Shown here piece after piece: positions 17,976-25,386 of a DNA stretch of 64,000 nucleotides. Source of the stretch: Microseira wollei NIES-4236 (lineage in GTDB: Bacteria > Cyanobacteriota > Cyanobacteriia > Cyanobacteriales > Aerosakkonemataceae); NCBI RefSeq assembly GCF_020521235.1, contig NZ_BLAY01000033.1:1-64000 (forward strand). The letters run 5' to 3'. The position numbers were made by a program, and so were the translations under genes. Each line of letters begins with the position of its first letter. Within the stretch, counting starts at the first letter, position 1. The notes beneath the pieces are model-generated. The model made no database searches. It had not been told where the DNA came from and saw nothing but the letters and a program-made list of their open reading frames with translations.

Positions 17976-18626
17976 ATGTCACGAGTAAAGCTTGCCTATC
18001 CTAAAATTCCCGATAGTAAAAACAGTCCTCTCAAGCAATGTATAGCCTTTGAGAAATACGACGGCACTAATCTCCATTGGGTTTGGGAACCTGAACTTGG
18101 GTGGTATGCTTTTGGCACCCGTCGGGATAGGTTTGACTTGGATGATAGAGGGATTGCTGAATTTAATCTTGCCCATCCAGGTTTGTCGGAAGCCCCTGAG
18201 CTTTTCCTGAAAGATTTTGCTAAGTCCCTGGAAACTATTTTCCTCAATAATCCGCAGTACAGTTGCCCTGAGATTGCAGTATTTACTGAGTTTTTTGGCT
18301 TGAATTCGTTTGCAGGGATGCACCAGAAGGATGACCCTAAACAACTGATTCTATTTGACGTACAAACTGACAAGGGTATTATTAGTCCTTTTCAATTCAT
18401 CCAAAATTTTAGTGGATTGAACATTGCACGAGTTGTTTATCGTGGCAAGCTAACTGGCAAGTTTATCGATGATGTGCGTGAAGGAAAATATGGTGTGGCG
18501 GAAGGAGTTGTGTGCAAGGGTGGCAGCAGTAGCAAAGATCTGTGGATGGTGAAGATTAAAACTTACGCCTATATGCAACGACTGCAACAAGCTTTTGAGC
18601 GGGATTGGGAAAAATACTGGGAGTAG
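17976..18626 (+). CDS. RNA ligase family nucleotidyltransferase
   Basis: The 216-residue protein has the ordered motifs of the covalent nucleotidyltransferase fold. Motif I is EKYDGTN, where the lysine accepts AMP (about residue 27). FGTRRDRF follows, then motif III-like AVFTEFFGLNSF, motif IV EGVVCKGG and motif V MVKIKTYAY. This matches the short RNA-ligase (Rnl2/PF09414-like) family rather than full DNA ligases, which carry extra domains. It stands alone, so its substrate (RNA repair or another nucleic acid) cannot be inferred. It begins about 115 bp after MITE copy 1. Confidence 0.82.
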   Translation: MSRVKLAYPKIPDSKNSPLKQCIAFEKYDGTNLHWVWEPELGWYAFGTRRDRFDLDDRGIAEFNLAHPGLSEAPELFLKDFAKSLETIFLNNPQYSCPEIAVFTEFFGLNSFAGMHQKDDPKQLILFDVQTDKGIISPFQFIQNFSGLNIARVVYRGKLTGKFIDDVREGKYGVAEGVVCKGGSSSKDLWMVKIKTYAYMQRLQQAFERDWEKYWE

Positions 18627-18773
18627 GCTATCTAAAATCGGAATGCTCGCCGGAAAATCGCAGCACTTGCGCTCCTTTATTTCAAATCTTTAGCTTTGAG
18701 CATTGTCATTAACTTGTAAGGAAACTCAATGTATGTCACTCTTAGATAAGAACTGCATTTCTGGAATTAAGCA

Positions 18774-19580
18774 GTGGAACTGACAACTCTCTGCGGAAAC
18801 TCTGTCAGCCGTTTGGGCTTCGCCAGCCAATATCTGCGAGAATCAACTTGCGTTGACACTGCATTTAACGCCAGCATCAATTACTTTTTCTTCTACAACC
18901 TGTCATCCAAACAGTTTCTAGATGAGCTAAAACATTTATTAGTTAATAGACGGGAAGCATTGTTCATCTCCACAGGCAGCGAACATCGAAACCTGGAAGC
19001 ACTGAATCGGGATCTCGACCAAGTTTGTCAAACGCTGAATATAGATGTCGTGGATGCATTCTTTGCAGAATATCTCTCTCCTCGCGACGAACCATCTGAT
19101 ATTTTGGCAATGCTCAATACACTCCGTGCTTGGAAAGAAAAAGGACGCATTCGCTACGTCGGAGTTAGCACTCACAACCCTTACATTGCTCTAAACTTAA
19201 TTGAAAATCAACAATGCGACGTGCTGATGTACCGCTACAATATGGCTCACCGCAAGGCAGAGGTGGATATCCTGCCTGCTGCACGCCAAGCAGGCATACC
19301 CGTTGTCGCATTCACTTGCACCCGGTGGGGTACTTTGTTGGAAAAACCTGCAAACTGGTCAGAGGCACCTCCCACCGCCGCAGATTGTTACCGATTTGCA
19401 CTACAGTATCCAGGCGTTCGCCTAGCGTTAACATCCCCGGCAACTAAAGCCGAGTTGGAAAGCAATCTCAGCGTTCTGCACGCGCCACCCATATCCCCGC
19501 AAGAACTGGCACGATGGCGGCGGTATGGCGATTTGGTTTACGGTAGTGGTCAAGATGCGTTTGAAACTCAGTGGCCTTAA
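18774..19580 (+). CDS. Aldo/keto reductase family protein
   Basis: A 268-residue protein starting with GTG 18774. It follows the TIM-barrel pattern of aldo/keto reductases: MELTTLCGNSVSRLGFAS at the start, TLNIDVVDAFFAEY in the middle, WKEKGRIRYVGVSTHNP (the classical G(K/R)IRxxGVS segment), and PPTAADCYRFALQYPGVRLALTSP near the end, where NAD(P) contacts lie. The usual D-x(3)-Y-G catalytic segment near residue 40 is not obvious (DTAFNASINYFFFYN), so it may be a divergent or degenerate member. No operon partner. Confidence 0.75.
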   Translation: MELTTLCGNSVSRLGFASQYLRESTCVDTAFNASINYFFFYNLSSKQFLDELKHLLVNRREALFISTGSEHRNLEALNRDLDQVCQTLNIDVVDAFFAEYLSPRDEPSDILAMLNTLRAWKEKGRIRYVGVSTHNPYIALNLIENQQCDVLMYRYNMAHRKAEVDILPAARQAGIPVVAFTCTRWGTLLEKPANWSEAPPTAADCYRFALQYPGVRLALTSPATKAELESNLSVLHAPPISPQELARWRRYGDLVYGSGQDAFETQWP

Positions 19581-19790
19581 CTAACCATTGTTTTTTTCCA
19601 CTTTTTACTCAAGAAAAGGTTTGTTGGCTATAACGCTTGATTTGGCGTTACTTCTTGCTCGGTTTATGGTTCAGAATTATGCTCAAATTTTGGGTAAAAG
19701 CACAGCGCGATCGCTCCTGAATGTTCCAAAAGCGCGATCGCATTTCTTCTTGCTAGGATAGAACCATGTTATCTTCTGAACATTGCTGCT

Positions 19791-20135
19791 ATGGCTGAGC
19801 CAGTACAGTACATAACGAACGAGCAGGGAGAGCGAGTTGGAGTTTTGTTGGACTGGACTACCTATGCTCGATTCTCCAAGCTATTGGAATTAGATGAAGA
19901 TTGTTTGGTTGGTATGAGCCTTGATGAGCTACGAGCGCTGGCAAGTTGTAAATTGGCTTTAGTCGATCAAACTCGTTTGGATGATTTAGTGACGAGAAAT
20001 TCAGAATCTTTGTTATGCGCCCAAGAGATTGCTGAGCTAGATGATTTGTTGGCAAAAGCAGATCAATTGACCATTCTCAAAACTCGTGCCCGATATACGC
20101 TGAAGTGCCTGGAAGCAGATATGACGGCAGCATGA
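19791..20135 (+). CDS. Antitoxin-like protein upstream of HNH nuclease gene
   Basis: The 114-residue protein opens MAEPVQYITNEQGERVGVLLDW, a short beta hairpin resembling Phd/RelB-type antitoxins, followed by leucine-rich helices. Its TGA overlaps the ATG of the HNH gene (ATGA at 20132-20135), showing translational coupling. In many cyanobacteria such a protein is found directly before a ~170-residue HNH protein. Whether the pair is a toxin-antitoxin module is not established. Here the partner is interrupted. Confidence 0.6.
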   Translation: MAEPVQYITNEQGERVGVLLDWTTYARFSKLLELDEDCLVGMSLDELRALASCKLALVDQTRLDDLVTRNSESLLCAQEIAELDDLLAKADQLTILKTRARYTLKCLEADMTAA

Positions 20136-20709
20136 GCGTTTATATTCGGGTTACGTTATAACGACAAGTTATATGATGTCCGTTGAATTGCCCATAATAA
20201 AACATCTCACGCCGTCGTTGCGTAGGGACACGGCATCATAGATATCTCGGACAAATATATAACTTTGATCGTGCCGTGTCCCGGCTCCCGATTATGGGTA
20301 ATCGACCGGACATGATATTAGAGATCGCTTTGGTGAGTGCTGTGCCTACTGCCGAACCGCAGAATTCCTCACAGCTATGACATTTGAGATTGAGCATATT
20401 GTGCCTCTTTCAGTGGGTGGAGAGACGGTGTTTGAGAATCTTTGTTTTGCCTGTCCTTCTTGCAATCGCCATAAGAGCGATCGTCAGACTTCTATCGATC
20501 TAGAAAGTGGTAAAGCGGTTGCGTTGTTTCATCCCCAAATGCAAGTTTGGACGGAACATTTTGCCTGGATTGAATGTGGGAGAGAGTTGAGGGGACTGAC
20601 AGCAGTTGGTCGGGCTACAATCGCGGCATTACAAATGAATCGTCCGGCGTTGGTTCGAGCAAGAGCAATGTGGATTAAGTTGGGTGAGCATTCACCAGAG
20701 TTAGATTGA
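20132..20709 (+). pseudogene. HNH endonuclease gene interrupted by a MITE
   Basis: The gene starts at ATG 20132 (MSVYIRVTL), overlapping the previous stop. It hits TAA at 20159-20161, then runs into MITE copy 2. Beyond the MITE the frame RDRFGECCAYCRTAEFLTAMTFEIEHIVPLS continues to 20709. The HNH core is present: CAYC, then EIEHIVP (the catalytic histidine region) and CPSCNRHKSD. The piece from ATG 20377 alone lacks the first CxxC and is unlikely to be functional. Without the MITE and one codon change (CAA to TAA at 20159) a ~165-residue HNH protein would be read. Confidence 0.8.
20176..20313. mobile_element. MITE copy 2, inserted in the HNH gene
   Basis: A 138-bp copy of the element at 17723-17861. 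It has the same ends (atgtccgttgaattgcc and taatcgaccggacat) and the same inner gggacacggcatca/tgatcgtgccgtgtccc pair. Several internal substitutions show the two copies are not very recent duplicates. It splits codons about 13-15 of the HNH nuclease gene. Confidence 0.85.
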
Positions 20710-20917
20710 GAAACCTGCGATCGCTCTGGTTCAAAATCGCTGCAATCTTGATCTTGATCCCCACCATTGCTTGAGTGTTTCTTTGAACCTGAAGGCAGTT
20801 TTAGAGTTTGATTACAGCAGAGCGATCGCAGGACAGTCGTTCAGCGCACTGATGTCGATAGCTTCTACGGCAGTCCAAACCAGGTGGTTAGCGCGTCGGC
20901 GAGCCGCTCTGCCAAAC

Positions 20918-22108
20918 CTACTCAAATCTACAATTGAGACTGGTTAAGGCGTGGCTTCCTGCTTCCACCAAGGGAGTCGGCTCCTTCTTGTCCACAGGCG
21001 TAAATTCGGGAGCAGCTCTCCCTACTCGCTCTAAGTTTAAGGCTGCATTCAAGTCTCTATCACATGTCCACCCACATTTTTCACAGTGAAAAATCCGCTG
21101 TCCAAGTGATAAAGACTGTTTCACCTCACCACAACAATGGCAAGTTTTAGAACTCGGAAACCATCGAGAAACAACGAGCAGTGAGGAACCATAAAGTTGA
21201 CATTTATATTCCAACTGTCTCTTAAATTCGTAAAAACTTCCATCAGCAATAGCTAGGGCTAATTTTCCATTGGCTAACATCCCGCTGACATTTAAGTCTT
21301 CAATTACCACCACACCGTGGTTCTTGGCGAGGTAGGTTGTTAACTTGTGTAAGTAGTCACGGCGAATGTTAGCAATTTGGCTATGCAACCGCGCTATTTT
21401 TGTCTTGGCTTTGAGCCAATTTTTCGAGCCAAGTTGTTTTTGCCGATGGCTCCATTGCTGGTGAGCCAGCTTTTTGAGCAACAGTTGGCGTGTTTTTTTC
21501 GCTCCGGGAAATACTTCCCCAGTTGAAAGTGTCGCTAAATTTAATATTCCTAAGTCTACCCCAACAATATCAATTGCTTTTGGGGTACATTTGGGTTCCA
21601 CCTCTAGTTTAAACGAAATGAACCATCGATCCGCCTTGCGGCTAATCGTTACTGTCTTTAGTGTGATGCCAATAGGCAAACGTTCGTATGTTTTTAATAC
21701 TCCGATGACAGGGACTTGTATCTTGAAGGGGCTGATGATTTTGATTGTCCCTTCTAAGGTAAATGAATCGTTTCGTCCTTTTTTCTTGAATTTTGGCGCA
21801 GCAGCTCTCTTTTGAAAGCATTTTTTCCACGCTTCTCTTAAGTGCATTAATGCATATTGAGGAGCTGTTTTTGATACTTCATAGTACCAAGCATGTTTGG
21901 ATTTGACTAATGCTACTAGCCATTTATGTAAATCTATGGCACTGGGGAATTTGATTTTATCCTCTGGGTAGGTCTGATTGTGATTTAAGATGGCCTTAGT
22001 TAATCCTAATCCCCAGTTCCAAGCATGACGTGCTACTCCTGCATGTTTGGCAAGCAGTTGAGCAATAGAGTTTGTCAGTTGGATTTGAGTTTTAAATCCG
22101 AGTAGCAC
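20918..22108 (-). CDS. tnpB: Standalone TnpB RNA-guided nuclease (IS605/IS1341 type)
   Basis: An intact 396-residue TnpB. RuvC acidic residues are seen in IVGVDLGILNLA, VIEDLNVSGM and CDRDLNAALNL. The zinc ribbon is CHCCGE...CEKCGW. The N-terminal helix-turn-helix-like wedge domain includes VARHAWNWGLGL. No tnpA lies next to it, so it is an IS1341-like orphan. It belongs to a different subgroup from the frameshifted copy at 2061-3354 (which has a QxLRxTKELFP-type N terminus). A guide RNA would be expected to start in its 3' part and end near 20860-20917, but I cannot delimit it. Confidence 0.9.
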   Translation of the reverse strand: MLLGFKTQIQLTNSIAQLLAKHAGVARHAWNWGLGLTKAILNHNQTYPEDKIKFPSAIDLHKWLVALVKSKHAWYYEVSKTAPQYALMHLREAWKKCFQKRAAAPKFKKKGRNDSFTLEGTIKIISPFKIQVPVIGVLKTYERLPIGITLKTVTISRKADRWFISFKLEVEPKCTPKAIDIVGVDLGILNLATLSTGEVFPGAKKTRQLLLKKLAHQQWSHRQKQLGSKNWLKAKTKIARLHSQIANIRRDYLHKLTTYLAKNHGVVVIEDLNVSGMLANGKLALAIADGSFYEFKRQLEYKCQLYGSSLLVVSRWFPSSKTCHCCGEVKQSLSLGQRIFHCEKCGWTCDRDLNAALNLERVGRAAPEFTPVDKKEPTPLVEAGSHALTSLNCRFE

Positions 22109-22253
22109 GTGGTGGGTTGGTCTTGACTATCTGCTCTTGAGTGTAATTATGCAATTGGCTTGGTTTGGGAAACTCCAATCTTCGCAAATGTTTACACTTC
22201 CTGTGGGTTTAGAAAGATTTAAGTAGATTTGGGCAGATTTTTTGTCACTGTTG

Positions 22254-23108
22254 TTAGCCCTGTCCACCCACCGGGGGATGCACGTGTGCAGCATCGCCAG
22301 CCAGCAAGACCCGTCTTTCGCGGTAGGCCGCAGCCTGACGAGTCATATCGGTGAACCTGGAGATCCAGGTGGGACTGTGGATTCCGTAGTCTGTCCCGTA
22401 TACGGCGATCAGCGCTTCACTGACATCGCGCAGGGTCGGTTCGCTGGCGGCTCCTACCTGCTGTTCGGTCAGCACGACGCGCGCCCGCCGCCCATCCTCC
22501 AACTTGCCAATCGCGTGAGTACCGACAGCGTCGTTGCGGAAGCCCCATTCCGGCTCCTCGAACCACTCGACCTCGGCAATCAACCAGCTCGTCGTCGGCT
22601 CCCACCCGGGGAACTCGATGCCAGCTGCTTTACGGATCTGACTGCGTCCTCCGTCGCAGCCGACGAGATATTCCGCCCTTAAGCGTTGACCGTCGGACAG
22701 CTCGACATTGACGCCGCCTTCGTCCTGCGCGAAACCCGTCACTTCACGTCCGCGATAGATCGGTACCGCCAGCTCGCCGACCCAGCCAGCCAGGATGCGC
22801 TCGATGTGATTCTGCCACAGCGCGAGGAGGTAGTTGTGGCGGGTGGGAAAGTCGCTGATGTCCAAAGGGATCTGGTGGAAGCTCACGACCGGATGTGTTT
22901 GTCCCTGCGAGAGAAACCGATCGGCGATGCCGCGCTGATCGAGTACTTCGATGGTGCGTGAGTGCAAACCGCCTGCGCGCAAGCCAGCGAGGTCCTGGCT
23001 GGCGCGCCGCTCGACAATGGCGACATCGACCCCCGCCAGCGCCAGCTCGGCTGCCAACATCAGCCCCGTCGGACCTGCTCCGGCGATCGCCACCCCATGT
23101 TCGGTCAT
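22254..23108 (-). pseudogene. FAD-dependent monooxygenase (PheA/TfdB type), C-terminally truncated, GC-rich
   Basis: From ATG 23108 the protein shows the FAD-binding GxGxxG in VAIAGAGPTGLMLAAELA, then EYLVGCDGGRSQIRK (the DG motif), and RRVLLAGDAAHVHPPVGGQG (the GD motif). It stops right after GGQG, where family members continue for 100-250 residues (normally GLN...D..NL). DNA between about 22258 and 23218 is much more GC-rich than its surroundings, with strong G/C at third positions. It looks like a fragment from a high-GC bacterium such as an actinobacterium or proteobacterium. The missing C terminus and the abrupt composition borders indicate a pasted-in gene fragment, or an assembly join. 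Confidence 0.78.
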
Positions 23109-23217
23109 GGTCACGCTCCGGCCCGCGTCACGCACCTCGCCACTAGCGCATCACATTCCTCGACCACCGCGACAATGTTGTAGCCGCTCACGCAGGCGGT
23201 ACCGGAGGTGGGCCGGA

Positions 23218-23397
23218 CGAATGAATATGGTGGCGCACTTATCATCGCTGTTACTGGACTAGGAAAGACTGTTATAGGTACTGAAATTGCTTTACGGATG
23301 CTGCCTCTGGACAGAGCTAATCATACCATATTGATTGCACCTGATGGAGTACGTGAAAATTGGGAGCAGCAACTTGAAAATCGCAATAGGAATTTTT
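23218..23397 (+). pseudogene. Helicase/NTPase fragment with Walker A
   Basis: Immediately after the GC-rich segment, 60 residues read NEYGGALIIAVTGLGKTVIGTEIALRML...TILIAPDGVRENWEQQLE. GLGKT is a Walker A motif, and the segment resembles motifs I-Ia of superfamily II helicases. The 5' part is replaced by the GC-rich DNA and the frame ends at 23397. The downstream frame starting about 23335 may be the C-terminal remainder after a frameshift or deletion. Confidence 0.55.
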
Positions 23398-23889
23398 AAA
23401 TACCTTTCTAAGAAAGTTATACGCTCAGATTTACGAGCGGCTGGTGCAAAGTTTCGCTCCTCTATCCACAAATCCTGTGCCACTATCGTCTTCTCTGAGC
23501 TTCCAGAAAAGGCTAGAACAATCTTAGAGGATATAACCAACTTGCAGGACATGGGGGAGGCTCTAGAAAATATAGAGCATCCTATTGACCCAGAGGTAGA
23601 GCAGGTGTTTGAATCACCATTACCATTAGACGTTGATGAAGATTTGAGGGATGAAACTAGAAACATATCCTCGCCAACTCCAGAAGCAGTATAAAATGCT
23701 GAGTTACCCGGAGATAGTTCAATCGATGACTTGGTAAAAGATTCTACTTTAGTTAGAGAGCAACAACTTTTAAAACTGAGTAAAACCAAGCTCAAAAAGT
23801 TAGCTGGTGAATACAACATCTCAGGCAGAAACAAGATGGAGCATCACTCGCTAGCTGCTATCCTGGCTGAAAAAATGCAAGTTACCTAA
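23335..23889 (+). pseudogene. C-terminal remnant of helicase-associated protein with in-frame stop
   Basis: One reading frame runs from about 23335 to TAA 23887-23889, interrupted by TAA at 23692-23694. After the stop it continues with AELPGDSSIDDLVKDSTL and ends KTKLKKLAGEYNISGRNKMEHH..., which resembles a SAP/Rho-N-type nucleic-acid-binding helix pair. The middle is acidic (NIEHPIDPEVEQVFESP). It probably belonged to the same gene as the helicase fragment just upstream. Nonsense and frameshift changes show decay. Confidence 0.5.
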
Positions 23890-23931
23890 GAAATCTTACC
23901 ATCAATACCCATTGGATTGGTGGGATTTCTT
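23888..23931 (+). terminator. Stem-loop after helicase remnant
   Basis: aagaaatcttaccatcaat pairs with attggattggtgggatttctt with a few mismatches. It lies immediately after the stop at 23889 and is followed by T-rich sequence. It is likely the old terminator of the decayed gene. Confidence 0.5.
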
Positions 23932-24073
23932 TAGTTTTGCTTTGATAGGCAATTGGTGCTGTCGCACAGTAATTATTGCGACACGATAGGCGCTGTCGCG
24001 CAGATAATGATAGCATTCAAAAGGAGAGTATCATGTGGATCTCCCGTAATTAAGTTGATAAAATTTACTAATA

Positions 24074-25243
24074 TTAAGGGAAACAGCCGAGCAATCGAGA
24101 ACGCAAATTGTCGAAATTAGTGATGCCATAACCTAGTCGCATAATTAACTTAATTTTATTGTTAATTCCTTCCATAACAGCGCTAGTTGTGTGGCTAATA
24201 AAATAATTAAAAATTTCTGATAAATGTGACCGAATAGTGCGAGTAACTTTTCCATAAAAACTTGAGCATGGATTAACCATTGAGACATCCGATGCTTACC
24301 AGATTCTACACTTTGACAATTCTCATAGATGTCTCGAAATTCTTCTTTCATTTGGTAAGCGATTCTCAAGCAAGCTGATTGATTTAAAATCAGCTCTAAT
24401 GATAATTTCTCTGATTCGGTCAAATCTTGGTGATTTTTCGTGCCGTAGATATCTACTTCCTTTGGCCGTAACTTTAGCTAATATGCGAATTTTATTTAAC
24501 CGTTCGTTAACTAACTTCATGACATGAAATCTATCAATAACCACTGCTGCATTAGGGTATACTTCCCTCACAACTTTACGAAACCCAGCCCACATATCCA
24601 CGCTGACTTCTCTCACTTTCTCTCTTACCTCAATCGGTTGCTGCTTTAGGACTTCAATGATATCCTTCTGTTTATGACTATCAATAACTTCCATCAGAGA
24701 AGAGGAGTCAATATCGCTAACTACAGTGACAAAATTTCCCCGACCTTTACGCTTACTGACTTCATCTATACTCAACCGCTCAACTTGACTCCAATCTTTT
24801 TTTTTCATTTGATTGCTGACCGACTTAAAGATACTTTCAACTATTTCTGGGCTTAACTGTTCCTCACGTCCCACCTGTTCAATGTTAGAATAAAGCACTC
24901 GTTGGTAAACCTGCGCTTCATATCTTTTTGTCTGTTTATGCCTCCAAGTAATAAAATCCAGTTTTTCTGTGAAATATCTTTGACAGCGACGACAGTAGAA
25001 CTGCCGCCTCGGTACTCGCAAATATACTGGTTGACCAAAGGCTCTTCAATCTCGCACTAATAAAATTGTCTGACGATGTAGCTCTTGACTTGATTGGGAG
25101 CAACGATAACAATTAACTTGTGCCGAATCGATTTTGATATCGAAAAAGATACATCCCTCTACTTGGCTGTATCGTTCTACAGTAATCCCCGGCAACTTGA
25201 GTAAATCATCAACAGGAGAGTTCATTGTTAAACAGATCTCCAC
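24074..25243 (-). pseudogene. ISL3-family-like transposase, broken into several frames
   Basis: Four minus-strand pieces follow one another: 25046-25243 (N terminus, LPGITVERYSQVEG, CYRCSQ), 24323-25021, 24145-24423 and 24074-24280. Together they resemble an ISL3-type transposase. A C4 zinc region (CYRCSQ...CRRCQRYF) comes first. DDE residues appear in LSIDEVSKRKG and VSVDMWAGFRK, and the terminal E in MEGINNKIKLIMRLGYG. At least three frameshifts separate the pieces, so no active enzyme can be made. The typical length (~400 residues) is matched if they are joined. IS ends were not resolved with confidence. Confidence 0.8.
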
Positions 25244-25386
25244 CTACAATTAGCGTAAAATCCGAATCAATCCCTGTCATCGGCATTTTTTTGGGACTTG
25301 GCAAGCCCCAATGTCTTACTATATCAGTATTTCAGCTTTTTTATCAATGGTTGTAGCGACGAAATATTATCTAAACTTATCAACTT

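Noticed and set aside
18774-19580. Reading the aldo/keto reductase as a fully typical enzyme
   Set aside because: The usual catalytic Asp/Tyr segment is not evident, so only the family is claimed.
22242-23262. Several plus-strand ORFs over the GC-rich block
   Set aside because: They are shadows caused by GC-rich third positions; the minus frame has the clear FAD-monooxygenase motifs.
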